A DNA stretch of 64,000 bases. It comes from an uncultured Gammaproteobacteria bacterium (lineage in GTDB: Bacteria > Pseudomonadota > Gammaproteobacteria > Arenicellales > JAANXG01). The notes beneath the pieces are model-generated. The model was not told where the DNA came from. It searched no databases and saw only the letters and a program-made list of their open reading frames with translations. Each line of letters opens with the position of its first letter. The first letter of the stretch is position 1. Below are positions 19,901 through 27,932 of this stretch, piece after piece. The stretch is taken from assembly GCA_947258975.1 (NCBI GenBank), contig CAMYKK010000007.1, positions 49,992 through 113,991 of the forward strand, written 5' to 3'. The position numbers were made by a program, and so were the translations under genes.

Positions 19901-20511
19901 GATCACTGACCGGCACCGGGGCCATCGATGGCGATGTCAATGTTGGCACTGCCGCAGGTCCGAGCACGGTGGTGCCGGGTAACTCCCCGGGCATCATCAC
20001 CATTTTGGGGGGGCTGAATCTCGGCCCCAATGCGGTCCTCAATATGGAACTGTTCAGCAATTCAGTATTCGATCAAATCGTCGCCAGCGGCGTAATCAAG
20101 CTTGGCGGTCAACTCAACGTGGCAGCGGTCGGATTCAGCCCTGTGGCAGGGGATGAATTCCCGTTGCTGGTGTCGACCAGCAATGATCTGACAGGGGCAT
20201 TTGCCGTTGCCAATCTGCCGGTTCTGAACGCCCTGTTGACTGGTAATGTGCTGGATGGGACGTTCCGCGTGCTAGCGGGTCAGAACCTGCCACTGGATGT
20301 GCCCGTTACCGTTGCCACCGTGGACCTCGGCATAGTTCCGGACCAGACGCCGACACCGGGCGTGTCCGTTACCGCTGATATCCCAGAAGCCGGAATTCCC
20401 AGTCGGAACCTTGTTTCGATCCTGGTTTCATTGTTTGGCCAGATTCCGGATTTTGAGCAGCAAGACGATCTGGTAACAAAGCTTCGGCAAAAGATTCTCG
20501 AGTGCCGCTAA
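16999..20511 (+). CDS. TpsA-type exoprotein with filamentous haemagglutinin N-terminal (TPS) domain
   Basis: 1170 residues from ATG 16999, chosen because it opens with the signal peptide MTRPVFSKISLALATALLSA; the frame is also open from 16882. Residues ~25-140 are the TPS secretion domain, with ELTVTNTPGAIINWRGFAI and VFLINPNGIVFGAGAIVDTAG (NPNGI motif). Then ~300 residues of beta-helix-like repeats, an acidic/Pro-rich linker (~510-720) and a second beta-rich part. The end resembles autotransporter stalks (VVPGNSPGIITILGGLNL) and finishes in ILECR. No classical haemagglutinin repeat array or toxin domain was recognised. The TpsB transporter lies 2.4 kb downstream, separated by an antisense cyclase gene. 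Confidence 0.85.
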   Translation: MTRPVFSKISLALATALLSAAVSANPGGPQVAHGQAQFFSGPRELTVTNTPGAIINWRGFAIARDEITRFIQQGAHSAVLNRVLGSDPSAIFGQLLSNGRVFLINPNGIVFGAGAIVDTAGFLASTLTLSDAAFIAGRYDFKGDRGSIVNQGFIRVRGNGSVALIAPDIENSGIIQAEGGQILLAAGREITLAALDLDDIRFRVQAPSDRVLNLGKLIAENGAVGVFAGTLGHHGLISATRATRGADGTVRLEATSAAEVTGAIVARGASGPGGRVEVLGADVTLRGARIDASGAAGGGTVLIGGDYQGRGPVRQALTTAVDRTSVIAADATGSGNGGTIIAWSTQTTTVDGTLTARGGPAGGDGGLIETSGKQKLVFTTSADVSAPRGRPGTWLLDPEDITIDSGQAASIEGTLNKGGNVYIKTSDSGSGEGNIAVNASITKTAGDDASLGLDAHNRIDVNAPITSQNSKLNVRLRAGRIIKVSADVQTNGGNYSSVIVGAPEPKPQTDPEVKKQDQPEPEPGPADSRHANAPASQNPAPLTVTDAAVVESANQTSGNTESEASTVAASAPAVATTDTGTLALQEDTSVPLVDLADDALIGAIDHHTTSPTEAAGPVPALYTVTNEIDTTLEATGTNVANAPVPEPVLAFNPVDTRPTVAAGNQPDSVARGSDTQLEPDADALGSASTTGAMSSGQDPMTEVSTPIQQPADTTTSAKDAFKDSLNIVIDAEIKTQGGDISIDAGRSGSVGVNAGLDASDIAPGQTGGNIKVTAGKHIVIRNNLTAAENVTFNAENVEWLQGTVRGPGKFTTNGTFTIDDDAGPKRLEGFSWENLGTVNWVDGDVVLADASINNRGSFNALSDNQMNGDFDYAEVTIIDRGNFNDIFENRGDGIEDELGLPGAFHNSGIFTNSGDTTFGGLLAFNNTGQVNADGGNVAFDGGFYQTAGNSNLGGGGISSLASIDIEGGSLTGTGAIDGDVNVGTAAGPSTVVPGNSPGIITILGGLNLGPNAVLNMELFSNSVFDQIVASGVIKLGGQLNVAAVGFSPVAGDEFPLLVSTSNDLTGAFAVANLPVLNALLTGNVLDGTFRVLAGQNLPLDVPVTVATVDLGIVPDQTPTPGVSVTADIPEAGIPSRNLVSILVSLFGQIPDFEQQDDLVTKLRQKILECR

Positions 20512-20566
20512 GCCAGGTCGGAGCCGGGTGAATCGGGCCGTCTCGATTCCTGCGTACGGCACCAGG

Positions 20567-22780
20567 TTACTTTAGTAGATGGGTGAATACGCCGTCCCAC
20601 TCGCCGGCAGGGGGATTCTCACGGAAGTGACCGATCCGCTTCAGATATATGTCGTATAACATCGTGTCATCATGCTTTTTCTTCAGCAAGCGAAATTTGT
20701 CCTCCGCTGCACTCCATCTTTGCGCGCGGTAATCCGCCAATGCTTCTTGCAGTTCTTCAACCTCGTCCTTCACAGCCGTGTCAGCGTCGGAGGCAGGGCC
20801 CAGCGGTTCGTAGATCGTTACCGGTTCGGATTTTCCCTTGACCCTAACGCGGTCGATCTCCCGGTATAAGTAACTAGCGACCGCAGCGGCTGTGCTTTCG
20901 CTCACTATGACCCTTGCCCCGTACTGCTTTGTGAGCCCTTCCAGTCGGGATCCGAGATTCACTGCATCGCCCATGACGGTATACGCGATGCGAAACTTCG
21001 AACCCATGTTGCCGACATTCATCTCGCCGGTATTAATACCGACGCCCACATCGATCACGGGCCACCCTCGCTCCCGAAAACGCTGATTGACGACATTTAA
21101 TTCCCTAATCATTTCCAAGGCAGCAGCAACTGCATGGCTGGCGTGACTTGGATCTTGCACGGGCGCCCCCCAAAACGCCATCATTGCGTCACCCATGTAC
21201 TTGTCGATGGTGCCTCGGTGTTTGTGCACGATCGTCGTCATTGCAGTCAGAAATGTGTTCATCAAATCCGACAGGTCCTTCGGATTGAGACTTTCCGAAA
21301 TGGTGGTGAAACCGCGGACATCGGTAAAAAGAACCGTCATGTCACGTTTTTCCGCGGCCAGGGAATACCGCGACGGATTTTTATTCATCTCGGCCACAAG
21401 CTCCGGCGGGACGTACTGGCCAAAGCGCTTGCTGAGTTGCTGTTTGGTTCGTGACTCGATGAAAAAACCATAGGTGGCATTGATGACGTAGAGCCCGAAG
21501 ACTATTAGGAACGACTTCGCCACCGGTATCACCATGTTTTGTAGTTGCCAAAGATAGAGGCTCAACCCGGAGACCAATCCCAGCGTGACGAAAAATGCAA
21601 CAGTCATCCAGGTGGGTGACAATGCGGGCAGGATTATCGCGAGCGAAATTCCCAGCCCTATCAGCAACACGATCTCGGCCCCCAGCATGTACGCGGGCTG
21701 GATCTTGAAACTTTCATCCATGATGCCGCTGATAACGTTAGCCTGGACCTCAACGCCGGGATAGACGCTTTGTACCGGGGTTGCACGTGTATCCATAAGA
21801 CCGACGGCCGTGGTGCCGACCAACGCGATGGTCGCTGTCAGTTCGTCAGGATTGTCTACAGTCTCATTGAGGACGTCGTGGGCGGAAATATAGCGAAAAC
21901 TGCCTTGGGGCCCCCGGTATGGGATAAGCACTGCCGCATTTTCGTCCAAACCGACGGTGACCGCCCCAATCGATAGGGCCTCCAGCGGATAATATCCCGA
22001 ATGCTTTTCCGCCTCCGCCAGGACGACGTCCACTGGGGAGGACAAATAGATTCTTGCGGTTGCTAATGCGAGCGATTCATACAGCGCACCCTGATACTCA
22101 TGCAGGAGCGGCACCCGGCGGAATACACCGTCTTCATCAACCAACGGATTGGAAAAAAATCCGGCCCCTGACGCCGCGCGTTGCAGAGTGGATATATTCG
22201 CGGTATAGCCCGTGGCTCGGGGTGCCCCGGTTGTGTCGGCAAGCTTGGCCGCAGCGGGAAACAGCGGGGTTGGCAGCAGGCCGTTTTTCTGTTGCTCTTC
22301 ATCCGCGGTCGTAAAATAATACCCTAGAATCACCTGGCGATTAGAGAATTCACTGGCGAACACTTGATCGGGCGCAAATCGTGCGTCAAGGCTGTTGAGA
22401 AACGCTAAGCATTCGTCGTCGCCCTCGTTCGCGCAAACCTGGCGCAAGGTCAATAGTGGATTTATCGTCTCCGCTTCAGCAAACACGACATCGAAGGCAA
22501 CTGTATCGACCGCATAGACATCAAACAAGTTTTCTATGAGCCTGCCCAGCTTGGCCCGCGGCCACGGCCAGTGACCTTCCTTGCTAAGGCTGGCCTCATC
22601 AATGTCGACAATGATGATGCGAGGATCGGTTTCGGGTTCACTGAAAAGGCGCACTTTCCAGTCATAGGCCCACCGTTCCAGGTGCCGAACAAATCGCAAA
22701 TCGATGTGACCGGTAGCGCTCAAGAACAGCGCTGTTACAATCGACAATCCCGCGACGGCTCGTATCAGATATCCGCGCAT
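20567..22780 (-). CDS. CHASE2-domain adenylate cyclase
   Basis: 737 residues, class III cyclase. One N-terminal membrane helix, an extracytoplasmic CHASE2 sensor (~30-345; IIIVDIDEASLSKEGHWPWPR is typical), three membrane helices (~350-425), then the cyclase domain (~480-660). Metal Asp residues are in VLFTDVRGF and MGDAMMAFWG; the Lys of IDKYMGD and Asp of VMGDAVN indicate ATP rather than GTP; Asn and Arg in NLGSRLEG stabilise the transition state. So all residues for cAMP synthesis are present. It lies between tpsA (convergent) and tpsB (divergent). Confidence 0.92.
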   Translation of the reverse strand: MRGYLIRAVAGLSIVTALFLSATGHIDLRFVRHLERWAYDWKVRLFSEPETDPRIIIVDIDEASLSKEGHWPWPRAKLGRLIENLFDVYAVDTVAFDVVFAEAETINPLLTLRQVCANEGDDECLAFLNSLDARFAPDQVFASEFSNRQVILGYYFTTADEEQQKNGLLPTPLFPAAAKLADTTGAPRATGYTANISTLQRAASGAGFFSNPLVDEDGVFRRVPLLHEYQGALYESLALATARIYLSSPVDVVLAEAEKHSGYYPLEALSIGAVTVGLDENAAVLIPYRGPQGSFRYISAHDVLNETVDNPDELTATIALVGTTAVGLMDTRATPVQSVYPGVEVQANVISGIMDESFKIQPAYMLGAEIVLLIGLGISLAIILPALSPTWMTVAFFVTLGLVSGLSLYLWQLQNMVIPVAKSFLIVFGLYVINATYGFFIESRTKQQLSKRFGQYVPPELVAEMNKNPSRYSLAAEKRDMTVLFTDVRGFTTISESLNPKDLSDLMNTFLTAMTTIVHKHRGTIDKYMGDAMMAFWGAPVQDPSHASHAVAAALEMIRELNVVNQRFRERGWPVIDVGVGINTGEMNVGNMGSKFRIAYTVMGDAVNLGSRLEGLTKQYGARVIVSESTAAAVASYLYREIDRVRVKGKSEPVTIYEPLGPASDADTAVKDEVEELQEALADYRAQRWSAAEDKFRLLKKKHDDTMLYDIYLKRIGHFRENPPAGEWDGVFTHLLK

Positions 22781-22928
22781 AAAACTCTGCTGCTGAGTAT
22801 GTCGAAGAAGTACGGAATAATACCTGTATTTACCATGGGCTTGCTGGCAGAATTAGGATACTGGCAAACTTTATGCGTATGTCGGGCAATCTAAAAACCT
22901 CCAATTTATCTGTTAGCAAACCGAATCC
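22781..22928. promoter_or_regulatory. divergent promoter region between cyclase and tpsB
   Basis: 148 bp, visibly AT-richer than the flanking genes. It must hold the start sites for the cyclase (-) and tpsB (+). I could not assign unambiguous -35/-10 pairs or a CRP-like palindrome. Confidence 0.35.
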
Positions 22929-24494
22929 GTGAGGGCTCGTATCCAATTGCGCGCGTTACTTCTTAGCTTGGTTCTTCTGGTAATCCCGGCTGCATGGGCG
23001 CAGGATATAGCATTTGACGTCAAGGAATTCGTTGTTGAAGGACCTAATCCTCTCTCTGCGCGTGAGACTGAACGTCTTCTTTCCCAATTCCTGGGTATGC
23101 ACGCGGACTTAGAGAGACTCAGCCAAGCGGCCGACGCTTTGGAGAAACGAATTCGTGCGCGAGGTCTAAGCTTCTATCGCGTGATTTTGCCCCCACAAGT
23201 CTTGACCGGTGAATTAGTTCGCATGACCGTTGTAAAGTTTGATGTGGGTAGTATTGTCGTAAGCGGAAATACGTTCTTCTCTGACGAAAATATTCTGCGT
23301 AGTCTTCCGCAGTTACGGGCAGGTGAGTCTCCCAATACCAATACTTTGTCTCGAGCACTGGCAGTTGCAAACAGTAATCCGTCTAAGCGAACCGCTCTGA
23401 CGTTTGCCTGGGGACACCAGAAAAACGAGGTTGTTGCTGAGGTTAAGGTCGAGGATAGAAGGCCACATCAGACTTTTGCTTGGACAAACAATACCGGAAA
23501 TGAGAGTTCGGGGGACACACGCTTAGGTATAGGATTCAGGCACGACAACCTGATGCAACTTGATCATGAGTTGAGCGTTACGTTTACAACATCTTTAGAA
23601 AAGGCCGACGACGTCAGACAATTCGGCGTAAATTATGAGATACCCATATATCAGATTGCCGGTAGGCTGGAATTGTTTGCGGTCAGATCGGATGTCGATA
23701 CGGGCGTGGTCGCAGATTTTTTCGATGTTGCCGCCAGTGGTGAATTTTACGGAGGCCGATATACACACACTTTCGCCAAAATCGGTGGGTACAGGCACCG
23801 GCTCATTGCAGAGATCAACGATAAGCTGTTCGATAACGACGTGGATTTCTCCGGAACTCCGATCGGTGTCGATGTGCGCAGCCGGCCGTTATCCCTCCAG
23901 TACCTCGGTGATTGGAATGGTGACAAGCTCAGCATGTCCTTTTACGGCGGTTACTTTAACAACCTCAGTGGCGGCGCGTTTAACAATCAGTTGTCCTACG
24001 CGGCGACCCGACTTGGTGCGGACAACCAATGGTGGGTGATCCGTGCCGGTGGAGGCGCGAAGTATAGTCTGCCCAAGAACTTTCTGCTCACCGTGAAGTT
24101 CGATGCGCAAGAAGCGGATGAACCACTCATCCCGGGTGAACAATTCGGCCTCGGCGGGCTGTACTCCTTGCGCGGCTTCGAAGAGCGCGAGGTAACTGCG
24201 GATCGCGGTTATCGAGCCAATGTAGAGCTTTGGAGTCCTCCGTTGCCGTATCAGAGTCGAGTCGGAATTTTCGTAGACACTGGACACGGAAAGCGGTTCA
24301 ATGCACTACCTGGAGAGATTGATTCCGCGACCTTGACCAGTACCGGGCTTGCGTTGACTTGGCTGTGGAAAAGGAGGCTCAGCGCTGGTTTTTACTACGG
24401 TCACGTGATAGATGGAGTGAGTGACACGATACCGGACCGATCGCGGGACGGGGATGAAAAATTTCATTTCAATTTGCTTTACCGGATTCATTGA
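22929..24494 (+). CDS. TpsB outer-membrane transporter (ShlB/FhaC/HecB family)
   Basis: 521 residues. GTG start followed by the signal peptide RIQLRALLLSLVLLVIPAAWA. Residues ~30-180 hold the POTRA region (ELVRMTVVKFDVGSIVVSGNTFF), then a 16-strand-type barrel with the Omp85 motif GLYSLRGFEEREV near residue 418 and an aromatic-ended C-terminus (FNLLYRIH). Secretes its TpsA partner across the outer membrane. Codon use looks AT-richer than in tpsA. The FecR gene begins 19 bases after its stop, so the two are likely co-transcribed. Confidence 0.93.
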   Translation: MRARIQLRALLLSLVLLVIPAAWAQDIAFDVKEFVVEGPNPLSARETERLLSQFLGMHADLERLSQAADALEKRIRARGLSFYRVILPPQVLTGELVRMTVVKFDVGSIVVSGNTFFSDENILRSLPQLRAGESPNTNTLSRALAVANSNPSKRTALTFAWGHQKNEVVAEVKVEDRRPHQTFAWTNNTGNESSGDTRLGIGFRHDNLMQLDHELSVTFTTSLEKADDVRQFGVNYEIPIYQIAGRLELFAVRSDVDTGVVADFFDVAASGEFYGGRYTHTFAKIGGYRHRLIAEINDKLFDNDVDFSGTPIGVDVRSRPLSLQYLGDWNGDKLSMSFYGGYFNNLSGGAFNNQLSYAATRLGADNQWWVIRAGGGAKYSLPKNFLLTVKFDAQEADEPLIPGEQFGLGGLYSLRGFEEREVTADRGYRANVELWSPPLPYQSRVGIFVDTGHGKRFNALPGEIDSATLTSTGLALTWLWKRRLSAGFYYGHVIDGVSDTIPDRSRDGDEKFHFNLLYRIH

Positions 24495-24513
24495 TGAGAA
24501 CAGGACGTGAAGC

Positions 24514-25311
24514 ATGAGCGCGACCGCGAAATCGAGACTGTGCAGCGTGAAGGCAAAGACCGGACTCGGCGTGGTGCTGTTTCTATTTGCGATTTACGGG
24601 CACGCGGCGATTACAGTCGGGCAGGTGCTTATCGTGAAAGGAGTTGTATCCGCGCAGGCATCGGGACAACCATTGCGCGTCCTGGGAAAGAAGTCGGCAG
24701 TCTTTCAGAGTGATAAAATAATAACTGCCAAGAAGGGATTCGTGGTCATTCGACTCAACGATAAGTCTAAGATCACCCTGCGGCCCGAAACCGAATTCGT
24801 CATTGACAAGTTCAACCAGGCCGAAGGTGCCGAAGCAGCCGAATTCAACTTACTAAAAGGCGGACTGCGTGCCTTGACGGGGGCTATCGCAATACGCCGT
24901 CCCGAGTCCTATAAGCTGAGGACCCCCGTTGCCTCCATTGGGATTCGAGGTACGGACTACGCCGCGCGATACTGCGGGGAAGAATGTGCGCAGGAAGAAG
25001 TTACATATGGCGCAAATGAACAAATCAAGACAGATTGTGCGTTCTCGCTCAACGGAGTACCGCCGGGGCTCTATGCGGCAGTGTTCGACGGGCTCGTTTA
25101 CGGAAGTCAAGGCGTTAAGGAAGTCGCTCTTGAACAACGGCAGGCACTTTTTGCCGATCAAAGCACCTTATCTTGTTTGGCGTTTGTCCCCAAGTTCCTA
25201 TGGTACGATCCAATTTTGAGGCTCAACACGCTAAGCGACGAGGCGCTCGAACTGTTTAGTATTTTCAGTGACGACCCAACTCAAAGCCAGAATTGCGAGG
25301 TTTCGGGCTAA
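24514..25311 (+). CDS. FecR-domain protein
   Basis: 265 residues. N-terminal hydrophobic segment VVLFLFAIYGHA, then a FecR domain (~35-160) with DKIITAKKGFVVIRLNDKSK, ITLRPETEFVIDKF and TPVASIGIRGTDYAARYC. Unlike FecR of iron uptake it lacks the cytoplasmic anti-sigma part and no sigma factor is adjacent; it is probably an exported signalling or cell-wall-binding protein. Cys pairs (CGEEC and later) may form disulfides. Convergent with the phosphodiesterase gene; their stops overlap by four bases. Confidence 0.88.
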   Translation: MSATAKSRLCSVKAKTGLGVVLFLFAIYGHAAITVGQVLIVKGVVSAQASGQPLRVLGKKSAVFQSDKIITAKKGFVVIRLNDKSKITLRPETEFVIDKFNQAEGAEAAEFNLLKGGLRALTGAIAIRRPESYKLRTPVASIGIRGTDYAARYCGEECAQEEVTYGANEQIKTDCAFSLNGVPPGLYAAVFDGLVYGSQGVKEVALEQRQALFADQSTLSCLAFVPKFLWYDPILRLNTLSDEALELFSIFSDDPTQSQNCEVSG

Positions 25312-26069
25312 AAACGAACAATTTCTCCGTTGCTTAGAAATCTAAAGACCGAATTCCCTAGAGCCGCAATCTCTTCGCGTATCTGCCCTGCGTACTTGGG
25401 CTTTAGATGATAGAGCGCCACCGGCGTGTTGTCTTTTTCAAATTTACACAGCTCTTTTTTCAGCGTTGCCGGCGTGAAGTGTTTTGATGCATCCGCTATT
25501 GCTTGGAGCGCGGTTGGAAACGCAAGTTCCACGAAAAACCCCTTAATATTGCTATATGTTCTACAGATCTCCCAGATCCGATCGGTGGGCCCGGTATCGC
25601 CGCTAATAACGACAGCACTCTCTTGATCTTCTAACACAAATCCTGTGGAAGGCACTACGTGGCTAACGCGTACTAGAAGTACGGTGATGGCTCCAAAACC
25701 GTATTTAGTTTCCGCGTCAATATCGTTCAGCACATAAAAAGGATTTTTCGGGGATGGAATTCTGGTGAAGTCTGGCCAGATGACATTATTGAAAAAATGC
25801 GCCTTGAGGTGGCGGTTCACTTCAGGTAAAGCGTGCAAATTGATTCTATCGATCTCGCCGAGCATGTTGTCGGCCAGAAAGCCCAAGTCCCTGATGTGAT
25901 CGAGATGGGTATGGCTGATGAAGATATCTCTTATCTTACTTTGCGCTTCTAAATCCATGCCTCCGCAGATACTTCCCGCATCTATAATAAGAGAGTCACT
26001 AAGCTGGAAACAGGTGGTGAGTTTCCCGGGTGCGATGCCGCCGTCGCAACCTACAATATGAATTTGCAT
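25308..26069 (-). CDS. class II 3',5'-cyclic-nucleotide phosphodiesterase (metallo-beta-lactamase fold)
   Basis: 253 residues with no signal peptide, so cytoplasmic. HTHLDHIRDLGFLADN is the class II cAMP phosphodiesterase form of the metallo-beta-lactamase metal motif; further ligands are likely in RVSHVVPSTGF and VISGDTGPTD, and the late His in ALYHLKPKY. Yeast PDE1 belongs to this family. Hydrolyses cAMP to AMP. It lies next to the FecR gene and 2.5 kb from the CHASE2 cyclase, giving one locus with synthesis and breakdown of cAMP. Confidence 0.87.
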   Translation of the reverse strand: MQIHIVGCDGGIAPGKLTTCFQLSDSLIIDAGSICGGMDLEAQSKIRDIFISHTHLDHIRDLGFLADNMLGEIDRINLHALPEVNRHLKAHFFNNVIWPDFTRIPSPKNPFYVLNDIDAETKYGFGAITVLLVRVSHVVPSTGFVLEDQESAVVISGDTGPTDRIWEICRTYSNIKGFFVELAFPTALQAIADASKHFTPATLKKELCKFEKDNTPVALYHLKPKYAGQIREEIAALGNSVFRFLSNGEIVRF

Positions 26070-26459
26070 TGATTTGTAAATCCGTGATTTGCGTCAACGT
26101 ATTATTCCAATATACAACATTGACGGCCTATTCCCATCGATAATATGGGTACTTTTCGGTTAACAGATAATTATTGATGAAGTATATCCATCGTGTTTTT
26201 AACACAGGACAAATTAGGTGGAAACAAGGCATTTATTGACGTATCGAAAATGTTGTTTAGGCATTCTGCAACAGTGGTCCAACGTCAAGGGGGGCATTTT
26301 GCGGATAATGGCCCGTCAGCCGAGGGGTGCGTAGCGGAAAGTCAACGGGTTGCGGTGACCGAATTCTTAACGGGCAATTATTCGATGCCGATAAAGACGC
26401 ATGTATCCGAAGCAGCCGTCTGTTGAGGCGCTCATGGGTGTTTGCTTAGGCGGGAGGCG
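26070..26459. other. 390-bp region without a supported gene
   Basis: Upstream of the phosphodiesterase (-). A 77-codon frame at 26193-26426 (+) has no ribosome site, no domain and no recognisable relatives. AT-rich at 26090-26190, probably the phosphodiesterase promoter area. Confidence 0.4.
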
Positions 26460-26756
26460 TCAACTGGTGCGCAGGATCCGGCACCCGTAACTGAATAAAC
26501 CCCACCAGCGATGATGTCCTTGGCGTATGACTTTCGCCTCGATTTTTATGTGGTCGTGATCTGCTTCTGACGGCGCTACAATCTCGATTTCCTGGCCTAG
26601 CACCAGCTTGCGCCTCGCCATGAGGTATAAGCCCAACCTTCCGAGGTTAACCAGGTGCGCGTTCTCGTAACTGTCTGTCTGGTCGATACGCAGACGGACA
26701 CGGGTTCGAATGTCGCGGCGGACAGTTTGGCGTCGGTCGTTGTTGGGTTTTTCCAT
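26460..26756 (-). CDS. PilZ-like domain protein
   Basis: 98 residues from ATG 26756; the frame extends to 26870, but the added part is not PilZ-like. Small single-domain protein: DRRQTVRRDIRTRVRLRI at the start matches the PilZ RxxxR entry, followed by LVNLGRLGLYLMA, LVLGQEIEIVAPSEAD and AKVIRQGHHRWWGLFSYG. The usual (D/N)xSxxG motif reads NLGRLG, so the Ser is replaced by Gly and c-di-GMP binding is uncertain. Near the cAMP module but 390 bases from it. Confidence 0.6.
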   Translation of the reverse strand: MEKPNNDRRQTVRRDIRTRVRLRIDQTDSYENAHLVNLGRLGLYLMARRKLVLGQEIEIVAPSEADHDHIKIEAKVIRQGHHRWWGLFSYGCRILRTS

Positions 26757-27253
26757 ATCAACTGTTGCTGGACAGGTTGTGGCTGACGTGCCGGCAATCG
26801 AGCCGTGCTGGTTGCCGTATTTGCTGACGGATGTCTTCCCGCTGACAAACTCCTGCGGCCGCGGCCACACAACACCACGGCAAACATTCTTGGGTCAGCA
26901 ACTAGTTAGTGTAGACCGTGCCACGACTTTTGCCACAACTTACTGAAAAATTGAGGAAAGATTACTTGCGGCCGATCCTGCCACGTGCCGGCAAGCCATT
27001 GTGTTCCACTGCGCGGATATAACATCAGAGTTGTTTCGAACCGACGTGTATTTGAAGGAGTGTCGCCCGCAAGTGACTGGGATCGCGGTATCGATGGATC
27101 TGTATGCATGTGCTCTGCGCAATGATTGATGCCCCGCTGACAGGGGGCGCGATATGCAGAGCACTGCCTACCGCACCTCCGGGGGAGGCCGCGTCAGGAC
27201 TTGTCGACTCTAAAGTTCAAACGGCCGATGCGTTAGCGGCAATACGTCCCCGG
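26757..27253. other. ~500-bp region, no gene, one large hairpin
   Basis: No supported coding frame. It contains the 55-base inverted-repeat structure at 27110-27164. Otherwise nothing recognised. Confidence 0.4.
27110..27164. repeat. nested inverted repeat (possible structured RNA)
   Basis: Outer arms GTGCTCTGC (27110-27118) and GCAGAGCAC (27156-27164) pair perfectly; inside them GCCCC (27131-27135) and GGGGC (27144-27148) form a second stem. No T-run follows on either strand, so it is not a simple terminator. Confidence 0.45.
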
Positions 27254-27349
27254 CTAATTCATCAGGACATAGAAAAATATTCCCACCAGAATAGCCAAAA
27301 CGAAATACTTTTTCGGGTCGGTCTCTCTTTTTAGCCTCATTTGTGCCAT
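27254..27349 (-). CDS. 31-residue single-helix membrane protein
   Basis: Very small ORF. ATG at 27349 preceded by GAGGAAG six bases upstream, an excellent ribosome site. The peptide starts MAQMRLKRETDPKK, a basic cytoplasmic-type head, followed by a 15-residue hydrophobic helix and ends LMN. The positive-inside pattern and clean ribosome site favour a real gene. No family recognised; it could be a small accessory subunit or regulator. A 23-bp palindrome lies ~95 bases upstream. Confidence 0.6.
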   Translation of the reverse strand: MAQMRLKRETDPKKYFVLAILVGIFFYVLMN

Positions 27350-27442
27350 GGTGCTTCCTCAATTAGGTGAAGTGAAAATTCAGCGCCCGCTCTAAAACTT
27401 AATTTTAGACGGCGTTTCCAAATTTGCATGTCGCGCCGCGTT

Positions 27443-27465
27443 AATATGCTGCAGTGCAGCATATT
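27443..27465. promoter_or_regulatory. 23-bp palindrome, possible operator
   Basis: AATATGCTGCA (27443-27453), a central G, TGCAGCATATT (27455-27465): perfect 11-base arms. Not followed by a T-run of terminator quality. Placed upstream of the 31-residue ORF, on whose strand it could be a regulator site. Confidence 0.45.
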
Positions 27466-27635
27466 TTCCCATTTTGAATTCCCGCGAGCGCCGGACTCCT
27501 GGAGATCGTGGCACGGGTGACGCCTGCGCCTGGATGTTCGCGCAGCCACGGATGAGAACGATTTCGTGTCGTCGGCGCTACGCGGGTCCCTGCGTCGCCG
27601 GGTCGCCCTGTAAAGCCTGCAACTAAAAGAATCTC

Positions 27636-27932
27636 TTACAGCTTCTCTTGCGCGCTGCGAATCTTGTCGTCGACGGACTGGCTGCGGTCGGTCCGCGTGC
27701 CGAAGCGCAAGGTGCTCGATATACGCGGCACCCCTGATTCATGCACAACTTCATGACATCTCTTGATGGCGGCGAACACGGCATCCCATTCTCCCTCGAT
27801 GTTGGTACCATAGGCGTGGAGGCGCGGATTCAGTCCTGCTTCGTGAAGTACACGATGACAGTCCGCGACTTGCTTGGACACCGACACCCCCACTCCCATG
27901 GGAACCACACAAAGATCGGCAATTACTTTCAT
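27636..27932 (-). CDS. MTH1187-family (UPF0045) thiamine-binding protein
   Basis: 98 residues from ATG 27932, preceded by GAGAGGTT; the frame runs back to 28112 without family similarity. Ferredoxin-like small protein: MKVIADLCVVPMGVGVSVSK, CHRVLHEAGLNPRLHAYGTNIEGEWD, and AIKRCHEVVHESGVPRISSTLRFGTRTD. Family members bind thiamine or related compounds in the cytoplasm; exact role unclear. No thiamine genes nearby. Confidence 0.85.
   Translation of the reverse strand: MKVIADLCVVPMGVGVSVSKQVADCHRVLHEAGLNPRLHAYGTNIEGEWDAVFAAIKRCHEVVHESGVPRISSTLRFGTRTDRSQSVDDKIRSAQEKL

Noticed and set aside
26193..26426. 77-codon ORF as a gene
   Set aside because: No ribosome site, no recognisable domain, odd composition.
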